DNA from: Oxytricha trifallax | Taxonomy: Eukaryota; Ciliophora; Spirotrichea; Sporadotrichida; Oxytrichidae | Assembly: GCA_000711775.1 (NCBI GenBank) | Contig: ARYC01017120.1 | Coordinates: 23,683 to 87,682, forward strand | Reading direction: 5' to 3' | DNA: 64,000 nt | Shown: piece by piece, positions 52,760 through 64,000 of the stretch | How the letters are laid out: every line of letters begins with the position of its first letter | Position numbering within the stretch: position 1 is the stretch's first letter | Position numbers and translations under genes: made by a program | The notes under the pieces: model-generated | The model's input: the letters and a program-made list of their open reading frames with translations, nothing else | Database searches by the model: none | Told to the model about the DNA's origin: nothing

Positions 52760-55700
52760 TCAACTTTGGTCCATTTATTCATTGTAGTCTTGTTCTTGCT
52801 TCTCTTCCTCTAAATTTGCAGATTTTTAGGCACTCAGGTTTTATGCTTGATTTAGTTGAATGTCACTTAATCTAATTCTCTACATGCTCTATCTTTTCAT
52901 CTGCTCTAAAGTCTCATCGATGTTCTAGATGTTTTATTAGTGGAGATTTGCAAGAGAGGCATGCAGGTTTTAATTGGCTTGTGGTCTCAAGGTGACGTTA
53001 TTGTTTTGAAGGAGATTATTTTATTTAGCTTAAGGAGCTGCATTTGACTCGACCTATTGATTCTACTAGTTTACTGGATCTTTCTATTCATAAAGAAGTT
53101 AGTCTAGCAAGTCTTCTTCAAGAAGTAAGTCAACAACTAAGTGAGTATCAATTTCTATCTAATAACTCTGTTAATTTCTGTCTATATGGTACTATGACTA
53201 ATTTTGTAAGCTTTAGCTTTAGAATCTGCCGAAAGCATCTAATTCCTAGACATCACTTAAGTTAGATTGGTTTCCCTCATTTCCTTAGAAAGAAGATACT
53301 TTCCTACTGGCTTATTGAGCATTTTAGGTGTTTATTTACTCTTACTGATAATCTTAAAGATTCTTTGAGTTTTACTTGCTGCGGCCAAGATTATTTTAGC
53401 CACAGAGTTGGTTGTATATAGTATCAAGTCTCATTGAGAATATAGGGCTTTTTGAAGCTATATGTTACTGAATTTGAGTATGCTCCACAGAGACATTTAA
53501 ATCACCCATATATTGCACTCTTCTGAGGTATTAATCTATGCTTAACTTTACATAAATAATGTTCCTTGGACGCTTGTCTAGTTTCATCTCAATCTCTCCA
53601 ACAATTGGCTTTACATTCGAAAAATAATTTCAATATACTATTAAGTTTATGAAGTTCTACAATTTTATGATTAACTACGATAACCATTTGGTTAGAGTAA
53701 AGATGTCTATGAGCTTATGCTAGCTAGTTCAAATTGAAACCAAACTGCTTTTGCAGAGTTTTCATCATCCAAGATTAAAAAACAGGACTTGTTGGAAATG
53801 TTTCAAAATCCTAGGCATTTTACTGATTAATGTTCTATCCTCTTCTAATATCTATGAAGTCATCTATTGAGTGATGTAGAAAAGCAATGTTCGACTAAGA
53901 CTTCAACTCACCTATAATATAAATTTACATATATCAAAACTTACATTCTACTTATTAAAAGAAGGCATGTGGGACTAGAATTTGGAAGAGCTGATTGACT
54001 TAATTGAATTTCTTTGGATCGGTAACTCTCAACATGTCATTCTAAATAATTGATGAAATTTTTTATAATAATAGTTTACAAATATTTCCTGTTGCTCTGA
54101 AACGAGATGACTTGCTTTAGAAATCACAAAACCCCTGAAACTATCAATCTAGAAACTTATAGTTTGTGATTTAAATAGCCTCAAGGATACTGTTTAGCTT
54201 TCTCCGTTTATACTGATGTCAATAAATGGATCTAGAAATGATAAATTTTGTAAATATTACAAGTGAGTGAGATTTCATCTTTAAAGCTGTCATAATACTC
54301 GATAAGTTTCATGTACCTAAACCTTTTGTTTATAACTTCTAAGTGGTCTTAAATGTTGAAAGATGAGTGCCCATCTGAGTATAAAAATAAAATTTGATTA
54401 TAGTCATAAAAATTTAGTGTATTATATATGGTTATGTACTTTGACATCTTGACTATTACATCATTATTTAAGATAGGAAGAGAGCGATTAAACTTAATAG
54501 AATATATTTCTTGTTATTAAGAAGGCAAAAAATCAATTTCATCAACATCCACATTTTACTTTTTCTAGTTAAGATTTACAACATCAATTTAGAGAGGTCT
54601 TTCACTTTGAGAGATATTATAGTAGAATCTGATAGTTTCTCCTTGATAGGGAGTTGCTTTTATTATTTGTAAATTTTTTACATTTTTCATTTTCTGTAAA
54701 TCTGATTAGAATTTTCTAAATGCCAAAGAGCGAAAGATATCTGAAAGCCTTGATAAAATTATGTTTATTTGAGAAACATGCTGGTCTGCTCTCTCCTTAA
54801 AAACCTTGTCATTAATCATGGCTATCATCTTTTTCTTTTGCTCCTAATCACAAAAAATCACTAAGAAAAATTAATTTACCTGTCGTTGTATCACGGCTCT
54901 GTTATAGGATTTTAATTTTGCAAGCTACTCAGTAATCAATTAATCTCCAATTGCATCAAAAGAGAAATCTGCTAGTAGTATAATGAACTCTTTCTCTTGA
55001 AATATATACTCTAGTCTCACTATGAATGTCATTACATTCTCACAGACTAGCTTCAGAGTTGTCCCCTATTCACTATTAAATGTTAAACATATTATATTAT
55101 ATTAGTTACTCTACACTGTGAAGCGTTATTCCAGTGCCATTTATAAAGTCAAAGAAATCTGCTTAATTTTCTATGATCTTATACTTTAGTTGACTGATAA
55201 CCTTCTTCTAAATCACATCTTCTTCAACCTTCCTTAGCATATAATTTTAAGGTCCCAAGAACTGAGTTTTCACAAGTTCAATTAAGTTCTTATTTTTTGG
55301 GAACTAATTTGAAAGATTAACTATAGCGTTAAGCTTAAAAGATCTGTCAAACTTATTCGAAAGTATCCTGAAGGCAGACTTCAAATCAAACTCTGGGTCC
55401 CTTTAAATGAGTTAAGCATTATAATTTTACATACTGTGTTTGTTCCAATTATCTCACTATAAATGCTTTCTTTTCTATAGCAAAGACTTCCTCCTTGCCA
55501 AGTAGCTCGAAAGTTTTTATGTTTAGTTGCCTCAGAAAGAGTTGATACTTTATATCGAGGTTCTATAGAAATTATAATAAAACTCAGCTATAATATTTAC
55601 AAAATATTGTTCTTCAAACTGAGAGGACTATAGAGCAATTTGTATTTCTTGGGGAGTTATAAAATTTGATTAATTTAATATTACATAAGGAAAATTTTAC

Positions 55701-57308
55701 CCTGGCTATGTTGTATATTCTCAATCAAATACTTGGCATTTGTGATGAATTTTTTCATTTATTTAATTCGATCATACTGGCCTATCCCATCATACCCTAC
55801 GACATACTAGCGATATAAATCAGCATGAGTTTTGGTTTAATTATATTAATTATTAAACTAGTTGCTTGACGCTAGAGCATGAAACTTCTCCCTTTGTTGA
55901 TCACTCAATTTTGTGAACTCAAGTCTATATATTGAAATATTTAAGATTTTTGGCATTATTTTTTTTCGACTAAATTTTTAACGCAAAACTTACATTTTTT
56001 AGTTGAATTCCGCAATGAGATAATTCGAGAGATTTCTAATTGATTATCCAGCACTTGGTTGAGAAATTTTGGGATCAATCTTTTTGATTGGTTAAGCTTA
56101 ATTAACATTACTTAATGCGTGAAATCCATTTGTATGAGAATTCACTATCGCAGAAGAAGTTCTCTGGAAAGTAGGTTAGTTATCAGAACTGCTTAGATTT
56201 CTCAATTAGGGTAAGGGATCACCAAAGTTCATGGGGCTTAATTAAAGCTGCTTACTATCGTTATTATTTGTATAGTCTTGATGCAGAACAAAATATTAAA
56301 CCTTATATAGAATCGAAATAAGACTGTAGATAAAATTTCAATTATATAAAAACTAATTAAATAAAAATGCAGATGATTTGTGTTTTCAAGTCTATTATTT
56401 CCATTTTAAGAATGCTGATGGTGAGAAATATTATTATTTTGGTTTCCATTAGAGTGCAAGTTATTTGTGTTTTACCACTATTGTTTCTGAAAATTGTTCT
56501 AAATTTGCTCTGCTCTATTGCTTTAATTATTGTTGAAGTGATTTTATGTATTCTATGGAAAATTCACTTCAGACTTAAACTGCCTGTTATTTTATGATAT
56601 CATAAAAAATTTTAAAGAAGTACTATTATAAATTCATCAAATTTGTAAGATAACTCTATATATTGGCAATATTAGACTGAGCTTACAGATTTTGGAAGCT
56701 TTATTGGGTAACACTGGAATGTTGGAAGTTAGTGCCATTAATGGGGGTGGTATTTTGAGGGAATGAATGCTGAGTGGAGTTGTCTTGCGAGAGCGGGTAT
56801 GACGACATAATATTCTAGTCTCCATTCATAGTTCTTGAATTCAAGTGATTACCATTTTGTTTCAATTGCAAGCTCTGTTGATTATGCAACTACCCACTTA
56901 TTTATTTGTTTTTTTTTCTTCATATTGATATGTATTTATAAAGTTAAACCAAAATAAGAAAATTCTCTTCATTATTGATACGAAGTAGTTTATTGTATAT
57001 TATTATTATTATTATTATTCATGCATTAATAAAGTTATTTTGATTGTATTAATTCACATTAAATTAATTTTTTATTATCAGCATACTTTTTATAAAGTTG
57101 TAAATTTATATAATACATCCAATTTACAAATCATAATCTCAATATTAAAAGAGCAGTATAGTTATTTTTTATATAAACTTTAATTCTATTACTACTAATT
57201 AAACAATTACTGCTGATGAAGCATTGCATTTTGATTATTCATATTGTTAAATTGCTGCTGCTACTGCTATTAGTTTGAGAGAGTTTATGATTAATTTTGA
57301 ACCGACAT
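52760..57308 (-). CDS. Large low-complexity and helical protein, unknown function
   Basis: The start is MSVQNQSQTLSN at 57308. A Gln/Asn/Ser-rich N-terminus over MDSs at 57200-57308, 56690-56890, 56365-56600 and 56040-56280 is followed, through a GT-AG intron (about 55935-55995), by EFTKLSDQQREKFHALAS. A helical, well-conserved-looking core comes next (55110-55900: YDGIGQYDRIKQMKKFI, FLRQLNIKTFELLGKEE, RDPEFDLKSAFRIL, GPQNYMLRKVEEDVIQKK), then further helical MDSs (54200-55080) and a Gln/Asn-rich tail (52760-54050) ending in TGA at 52760-52762. The core vaguely recalls vesicle-tethering or scaffold proteins, but no family can be named. IESs occur at several points. Plus-strand open frames across 53040-53530 are antisense shadows. 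Confidence 0.65.
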
Positions 57309-57575
57309 TAAATCAATTATAATTAACTCTATAATATTCAATTATATTAAATTAATCAATTTATTTGGAACTATGGGTTATAGAGATATTTTTTAATATA
57401 ATAGAAAAATAAAGCATACTTAAGTTGTATTTCTTATAAAATTTAGGTATATTGTTAAGGATAAAGTGAAATTAATCAATCGATATGTATGAATAATTTT
57501 TGATTATAAAAAAATGTTTTAAATTTTACAGTTTATTTATGGAGGGGAGATGAATCCTAAATTTAATTAAAGAAA

Positions 57576-58141
57576 ATGAAGCAAATCGAGAAATTAGTGG
57601 GAGTTAACTTTTCAGAGGTACAGCAAACCATACCTGCCTTGAAAGAAGCTACTACCAGGATCCTTAAGGAGTACAGAGAGAACACTCATCCCAAACTCAA
57701 AATGCTAGATGGTCTCATTTATCTATTACAATTAAAGTTTATATGACATCTGAGGGATTAATAAACCAATATTTTCGAAAATAAATCTCATTGCACTTAG
57801 CTTGATTACTTTCGTGATTTAACTATTCTACGTTCAACTCGCTGGAAAAGATCCCTTCAATTCACTCCTTGCAAGTCTATTCTGCTCTCTCGGGTAATTC
57901 GCTCTTGCAGGTAAGTTTTATATTTTGTAAACCCTGTATAAATTTTGAGATTTAAATTTCTCTAAAACTATCTAATAAATTATATTTCTATTGTGGTTTA
58001 CCTAATTTTAATACTTTAGCATCACTAAGAGTTTAGTTGAGTGATGAGACATTCATAGATTTCTCAAACAAAAAGGCAATCGGTGAATTTATTCTTGGCA
58101 GCTTTTTGCTATATCTTTCATGCTTGTGCCTTGTTGGTTGA
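57576..58141 (+). CDS. DAD1: DAD1/OST2, oligosaccharyltransferase subunit
   Basis: The start is MKQIEKLVGVNF at 57576; TGA at 58139-58141. The family pattern is clear: LKEYRENTHPKLKMLDGL before TM1, LITFVIQLFYVQLAGKDPFNSLLASLFCSLGQFALA over TM1-TM2 (key LAG.DPFNS), then SLRVQLSD and a C-terminal TM ending in VG, as in DAD1 proteins of about 113 residues. It is an ER-membrane subunit of the complex that transfers glycan to asparagine. An IES with the 7-bp pointer TCTCATT (about 57716-57795) and a GT-AG intron (about 57910-58018) interrupt it. It is divergent from the large gene starting at 57308. Confidence 0.92.
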
Positions 58142-58357
58142 AGAATAGGATAATTATACCCTGATTAGATATAATTAAAGAAGACTTAATAAAGATATAA
58201 TTTGATGAAAATAATAGGAGATTACAATGGAATTATTAATGTTTGATTTATTTTCACAATTTATTAACACAACTTTATTCAAACATCTCAAACACTCTTT
58301 TGTCTAAATTTTTTTAAGCAACTAAATTCAAATTTTTCTTTAAAAAATTTATCTGTA

Positions 58358-59846
58358 TCACACTTGCCAATCAATTTCGGATTTGCTTTGTTAAGTCAAA
58401 TATTCATTAGTTTGTGAGAAATGTGGGCATTGTGGAAATCCTGCTCCTGCTAATGGTGATGGATGAGCAAATTTCAAAACCAAATGCCTATATCATAAAA
58501 ATGTCAAGGATAATGTTTTATAAAGTGAATTAGCAAACATTCTTTGCAATTAATAGAGTACTTCTCTATCAACAATATAGAATTTACTTACTTCTTAGTG
58601 TTGACATTTTTAGCCTTTTCTTAAGCACTTTTTCCCCATAACATGAAGACAACTCCCTCTTTCTTCTAATTAATGACGTTAACGACTTAGTCAGTGAACT
58701 GCTCCCATCCCTTCTTGGCATGTGAGTTTGAAATTCCCTTTCTCACAGTCATGACTGCATTAAGTAAGAGTATGCCTTGAGAAGCCCATTTTGTTAGATC
58801 TCCGTGAATTGGATTTGGCATTTTGAAGTCAATTTTAGAGTCATTTTCCAATGCTAAAATAACAAAATTATATCAACTAATTGGTTGATAGGGTTGAGCT
58901 TTAATATTTAACTAGAAAAAATAATCAAAGCTTTGTAAATATTTCTTAAACTAGGAGGTACTTTGGTTCCTTTAGGAATTGAAAAACATAAACCCATAGC
59001 TTCATTTTGATTAATGTAGGGATCTTAGCCAACTATAACTACTTTCAAATTATCCCAATGAACATGCTTGAAGGCATTGAAGATTATTACATTTAAGATA
59101 AAAAGATCAATAATTTTATGCAGAGTATATTTTAATATTGATACTTTTTATAACTCTCTTGGTGGATAGATAGTTTGACTTGAATATTCTCCTTAAACGA
59201 ATTTGAAAAGTTGTTTGAATTAAGTGCCCTATAGATATGGCTTTAAAGGCTCATTCCAATCTCCAAGTTCAGCTATGAATCTATCATATCCATCCAAACA
59301 ATACTATGAGTCCTAAAGAAATTGAATTAAACATTTAGAAATAAATCTTACAATCTAAGGGACAGTTTGTCCTGGCTTCTAAGCTGGCTGCTTATTTTCA
59401 CCATTCAAAGTTTTATTGGTAATTGTTGAAGTAGTGGAGGATGCAGTTTGAACAGAAGAATGCTACTTTTCTTCCTCTACTTCTTTAATGGGTTTTTTTT
59501 CTTCTTCAGACTTAGCAGCAGTCTTTGATTTCGATTATGACTTTACCTTGGCGTCAGAGTTCAATTGCTAAATATAATTATAAATTTTGAAGAAACATAC
59601 TCTCTTTTTAGCTACAGGTGTTTATTTTGCAGATTTCTGGGAGACTTGAGATTACTGCTACTCCTCAATATTGCTTATTTCATCGAGTTTTCTCTTTTTA
59701 CTTTCTGAAGCTTGAGTAACTGGCTCTAAAATAAAACATTATAATTCATTTATGAATATACCTTTCTAAGGTGAGATAGATTGTTATTCAGGTTTCTTGT
59801 TTACTGAAGAGAAGAATTTCATTAAGTTGGATTGACTGGCGCTCAT
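58358..59846 (-). CDS. UNG: Uracil-DNA glycosylase, family 1, with N-terminal PCNA-binding motif
   Basis: The start is [12 protein letters not shown] at 59846; QSNLMKFF fits the PIP box (Q-x2-L/M-x2-F-F) seen at the start of nuclear UNG proteins. A Lys/Ser/Glu-rich linker is broken by introns near 59725-59765 and 59570-59605. The catalytic domain runs from [12 protein letters not shown], through VVIVGQDPY (active-site Asp) and GLCFSIPKG, to [30 protein letters not shown] and FMLWGKSAQ, then HPSPLAG (DNA-intercalation loop) and NEYL, with TGA at 58358-58360. It removes uracil from DNA to start base-excision repair. The usual His after GQDPY appears as Ile here, worth checking. Additional introns/IESs lie at about 58470-58590, 58855-58940, 59095-59160 and 59310-59355. 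Confidence 0.93.
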
Positions 59847-59988
59847 TTTATATAATTTGTTAAATTTAAACATAAATCTTTCTTTATCTTTTGAAAATAA
59901 TATGATCATAGGTCTTAAATAATTCTCTCTCAATATCTCTTAAAATTATTTTATCAAAAAATGATTAAATCTCTAAATAAATCTTAAT

Positions 59989-62411
59989 TCAAGGTAACAG
60001 ATCTAAAGTCTCGTTGGGGCACTAGAAGATCTATCTGTCATGGAAGCACTGAATACTTGCCCAGTAATGAACCAAAGCTGCACTTACTATGAGCAAATGG
60101 AACAATTGATGGGATCCTCCCTATATTAAAGTATAAAAACATGCTTTTTTTCTTACAAAGTAGTCGAAAAGTCCAGGCTTTAGTCTTTCAGGGAACTTGA
60201 GCATATACAAGACTGCTCCTAAGATGTAAAGGACTCCACCTAAGAGCCAGGGTGAAGTATGAAAATCGTGAATGTAACTCTTATGAGTCAAGAACTCAAT
60301 GTGGTAAATTGGTACTACTGAGAGCAATCCACAAATGACAAATAAAATTCCTCTTAGAGGTCTATACTTAGGCTTGTTATACTAGGGCATAAGTAGTAAA
60401 ACAAAACAGCAGAAGCACACGAAATACATGCTGCCTAAGTATACATTTCTCCAAACTATAGGAATAATTACAAACATGAAATGAACTTACAGATTGTTTC
60501 TTAGCAGAAGAAAGAGTAGTAGAGCGGTGGGGTATTGCTTCCTGCAATTAAAATGCTGATTCCACAATAGTCTAATCTTGAGAGGAAATTGTTGACATCA
60601 TGACTGTGAGCAGTAAACAGATGGAAAGTTGCTGAAAATGTCATGCATAAAATTGCGCTAAATAAGTGAATAAAAAGTGGCCCTATGTAAGTTGATCAAA
60701 GTTTTTAATTATTACATCTTGGAACGTATAGGATATAATGTTTTGGGTCATTGAAAATAGGTTTGATATCAATCCAATCAAAGGTTTTAGAGTCTGCTAG
60801 TTATTACATGTTTTCAATCCATTGTTAGGTTTTAGTTCCCAGATAGCTTATTAACCTTTTGATGTAATTAAACTAAAGGTTACAGGTTAGCAAATCATTT
60901 ATGGTTTACCTTAATAAGATAGTAGTCTCCAAAATGGTCATCTTGCCTTAACTCATCAACTGCTTCTGATACATGATTTGTCAGGTATTAAGGGAGTTTT
61001 GAAAAAACTGTTTTGAATTTATTGAAAGAATCAGTTCCCCTAAAAAAAAATTGAAATTGATTAATTGATATTACTGTATATATGGAGAAGGATCAGTGAT
61101 TAAATTGTAAGCTCCAATTACAAATTCTTCTATAGATTCAAATAGCGACGCATGAGGGTGGCTGTTCAATTAAAACCTTAAAAATTAAAGAATTTATTAT
61201 GAAAAAATTGTAATTTGATTGAATTAACTAATATTCTAATATTTTTTAATTTATAACTTTTAATTGAACTAAATAAAATTATTCCCTTTAAATTAAAATA
61301 TTTTAAAAGTATTGAATGTTTCATTATGAAGTCTATATATACAAAATTTCCTTATATAAGTAATTCTTACTGTAAATTATCAGGTTTGAGCACCTCTGTG
61401 AAGATTTCTTCGATTTGCTAATCAATTTAACCACTAAGATTTTAGTTTTTATCTTCCTTGGGCACTCTAAACCTACTTAACTTGTCATTTAGTAAGAATT
61501 AAGTTCTTGAGTCAGTAGATCCAAATTCCCTAAACCATGTCATGCCGTATTGATTGCCACTTGAACCATGGATTCCTGGGGGTGCCATATATACTATAGT
61601 ATAGCCAACCAGGATAATGAACAAGCACACTCCAAAGATATGAGACCACACATTTACTGATTCATTATGCAATAAAAAGAGCGATTTAAAAATCTTCTTG
61701 GTTGTGGTGAAGTTTATTCTGTAACCATTCAAAATAAAGTTGTTATCCTGCAGGTATTGTTTAACTTTAAATTTTATTAATGAACTTATAATAAACTATA
61801 TTTATACTCAGGGGCCTCGTCATAACTCCCAATGTACTCTCTGCCTCTATTCTAATGAATTTTCTTTGCCTTTGCTCTTTTCTCCTTCTCTAAAAGTTCT
61901 TACTGGATTTTAGGGTCTTCTTGAACCACTACAACTTTTTCTTTTACTGGCTATACAAATTATCTTTGCTTTTTTTGCTGAGGAACTGCCTTTCTCTTAA
62001 ATCTTTTGTTACTATCTATGAAATTATTAATTATTTGAAAAAAATGATATGTGATAAGTGAAAAATTTCTTCATTGATTCCTTATTTTTCAAATTTTAAA
62101 CGTGTTTTTTGCACATACCTTCATCACTGCTGATATCTCTTAAATCTCTGATTAACTTTGAATTTGTCAAAACAATATCCCCCTATTAAAATAATAAATT
62201 TTTGTATCTTTTATATTATATCAAAGTTCTGAAGTGAAAAAATAATAAAAATACAAATTAATTCCATCCCCTATTTGTTTTTCTGGATGCCCGAAGATGA
62301 TATTTAAGTCTTTGATTATTCTCTGTCTTGCTGTTTTTAAGCTTAAATTTCCTCGTATGTATCAAATTTTTCGAAAAATGTAGTCATCGACTATATACCT
62401 TTGCCCTTCAT
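59989..62411 (-). CDS. PAQR family (adiponectin receptor/hemolysin III-like) seven-TM protein
   Basis: The start is MKGKGIQSMTTFFEKF at 62411. A Lys/Glu-rich N-terminus is followed by NGYRINFTTTKKIFKSLFLLHNESVNVWSH (family motif with E, N and SH, about 61630-61740), a TM (IFGVCLFIILVGYTIVY), a cytosolic insert (60720-61500), then SATFHLFTAHSHDVNNFLSRLDYCGISILIAG (key S..H and S..D residues), three further TMs (60120-60480) and GGSHQLFHLLIVSAALVH (HxxxH motif). The frame passes TAG codons as Gln and ends in TGA at 59989-59991. The conserved Ser, Asp and His residues of the putative metal-dependent hydrolase site are present. Small IESs/introns cut the gene (for example about 60480-60500, 60690-60720, 61170-61375, 61750-61805). 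Confidence 0.9.
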
Positions 62412-62678
62412 TTATCAATTGATATTAGTGGGGGGGGGATTATATTATATGATTCTTCATTTTTATTTTGAAATACAAACAATTATATAAAGTGATTAAT
62501 CAACTTATCCAATCCTTTATATTCCAGAATATATATTATTTTCTAACTTTTTATCATTGACATAATAAGAAAGAATTAAATTAAAAAATTCCTATTCATT
62601 AATATTAAAGAATCTATCTTTTATAGGATGATAAACATTAATTTAGTTGTCTTTTGGAATTAATAATTATAATATAAA
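62412..62678. promoter_or_regulatory. Divergent intergenic region with a lone G9 run
   Basis: 267 bp between the divergent PAQR and Myb genes must hold both upstream regions. The only striking word is nine G at 62430-62438 in otherwise A/T-rich DNA. No matching C-run, iteron or duplication is found nearby, so it is not a complete G8 element. Confidence 0.4.
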
Positions 62679-64000
62679 ATGGCTTCAAAACATTAAACAG
62701 ACAATAATTAGGCGGGAGTCTAAAAGCAAAATATTAAGCACGAAGTAAAACTTTAGGAGACTTCTAAAGTTAAACTTGAAAATAATTCGAGTATCCTGCC
62801 ACCCCCAAATCACATATACCCCTCGTAGTAGTACAATCATAATCCTTTTCATATGGGTTTTTAGTAAGGAAATAAGAAATTTATATTCATTTTTGTTGAC
62901 AATTTAACATTGAGTTTTAGTCAATAAATGGGTTAGTAACCAATGCACCCCCATCAAATGATGTCTGCTTTTAATCCATTATATGGTGCTCCAAATACAA
63001 TGCCAAATTAATAGCTGGGGAGTCCTGATTAATAATAGAGTAGTTTGCCATAGCAGCAATAATCATAGTACAATATAGCCACTTTGAACACTTTCTAAGT
63101 TTAATCTGTAAGGATATCAAAGTTTGTAATTATTCTGGTAGATTTTGGAAGAAAACAAATCTATGATGCTGAAATGTTTAGAGGATATGAATAATGATAA
63201 AGCTGAGGATTTAGATTGCGATGATTAATTCTTATAACGAGTTTTTTCCCTTTTAATTTTACATATTAAAAGCATTTCGATAGATTGCTTCAAGTAAGCT
63301 CATTAAAAATAATTTAACTGCTTTTAACTAGACTGGTCGAAAAGCTTCACTAAAACCTGGTATTTCTAGCTGGCGCAGCAGATTTACAGTCAAACTCAAG
63401 ATTCGTTCTAAGAGAAAATCGTGAGTTGATATCAAAAGAAGACTTGCAAGATTTCTATCAAAAATTTCCCCTATAAGATTCATTATTTGTAAGAATTGAT
63501 TATGCAATTATAAATGTTTTGCTTTTCAGAGTGCAGAAGACATATTGGGAAATCAAAAGCCGCACATTTAGATGAAAGAAAGACCTAAACAAGTTAAAAT
63601 CCCTTGGACTGACGAAGAGCAACTACTATTCATTGAGGGGTTAGAACTTCACGGTGCAAAGAGTAAGTTCAATATCCTAATATTTTATACTTTAAAATTT
63701 AGAATTGAAAGAGATAGCAGATCATATAAAAACAAGAACCATAGTTTTTCAAATACTTTTTAAAAATTTTGCAATATCATTTGAGTTGTATTTCAAAACT
63801 TTAAAAAATATTCTTAAATTTACTAAATTAGAAAATTTAGTTTAAGTTAGATCACACCTCTAGAAGCATTTAATAAAAGAAACCAAACGAAAACAGTATC
63901 CAAATAATTTCTATTAAGTAATGGGCATGAGCAGCAATAGTTCAGCTGGAAGTCATAGAAACAATTAGCAATAAGACTATCTCGACAAGGAAAATAATCA
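62679..64000 (+). CDS. SHAQKYF-type single-Myb DNA-binding protein (3' end beyond window)
   Basis: The start is MASKHQTDNNQ at 62679. A Pro/Gln/Asn/His-rich N-terminus with one GT-AG intron (about 62866-62923) extends to about 63105. Further MDSs give RFVLRENRELISKEDLQDF (about 63390-63450) and the Myb/SANT helix set: PWTDEEQLLFIEGLELHG (63600-63660), an intron (63664-63703), LKEIADHIKTRT, an IES with pointer TAGTTT (about 63735-63840), then VQVRSHLQKHL, the SHLQK variant of the SHAQKYF signature. After it comes KETKRKQYPNNFYQVMG. The frame is open at the window end. Proteins of this type bind DNA through one Myb repeat; targets are unknown. It is divergent from the PAQR gene. Confidence 0.88.

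Noticed and set aside
53040-53530. Long plus-strand Leu/Val-rich open frame
   Set aside because: The opposite strand gives a better ciliate protein (N/Q/S/E-rich, with a proper TGA at 52760) continuous with neighbouring MDSs.
62430-62438. G9 run as a possible end of a third G8 element
   Set aside because: No iterons, no matching C-run and no target duplication within reach.

Overview
The window looks like germline (micronuclear) DNA of a spirotrich, oxytrichid-like ciliate. In every recognisable gene TAA and TAG are read as glutamine, and TGA is the only stop that fits. Short GT-AG introns (about 28-150 nt) are common. Many genes are also cut by AT-rich inserts that cannot be introns: they lack GT..AG and are bounded by 2-9 bp direct repeats (pointers), and removing the insert plus one repeat restores frame and conserved sequence. 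These are internal eliminated sequences (IESs) between macronuclear-destined segments (MDSs). No tRNA, rRNA, CRISPR array or C4A4 telomere repeat was seen. The species is not determined.

Layout. 582-8816 holds an AGC protein kinase whose two halves lie in the wrong order (3' part 582-5645, 5' part 7205-8816). On the minus strand follow an RNase PH-fold exosome subunit (9110-10417) and two Asn/Gln-rich proteins (10525-14089 and 14538-18576). A 511-bp element with G8 ends sits in the first; a 1.5-kb retroelement with a poly-(TTA) tail interrupts the coding sequence of the second. From about 20000 to 35639 runs one very large plus-strand multi-pass membrane protein gene. One of its IESs (26284-30466) is a complete three-gene TBE-like DNA transposon; another holds a decayed relative of the retroelement. 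Next come a cyclic-nucleotide-binding protein (35915-37565, +), Vps4 (37633-40385, -), a scrambled MATH-BTB-BACK gene (40687-48283, -), a low-complexity protein (48540-49350, -), a ZIP zinc transporter split by an 835-bp foldback element (49688-51972, -), a large low-complexity/coiled-coil gene (52133-57308, -), DAD1/OST2 (57576-58141, +), uracil-DNA glycosylase (58358-59846, -), a PAQR receptor-like membrane protein (59989-62411, -) and the start of a SHAQKYF-type Myb protein (62679 to the window end, +).

The genes do not form a pathway. What unites the region is genome rearrangement: ordinary IESs, two scrambled genes, a transposon that is itself an IES, and two mobile elements inside coding sequence whose target-site duplications could serve as excision pointers. 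All MDS/IES boundaries were read by eye from frame and protein continuity. They are good to a few bases where a pointer is named and approximate elsewhere.
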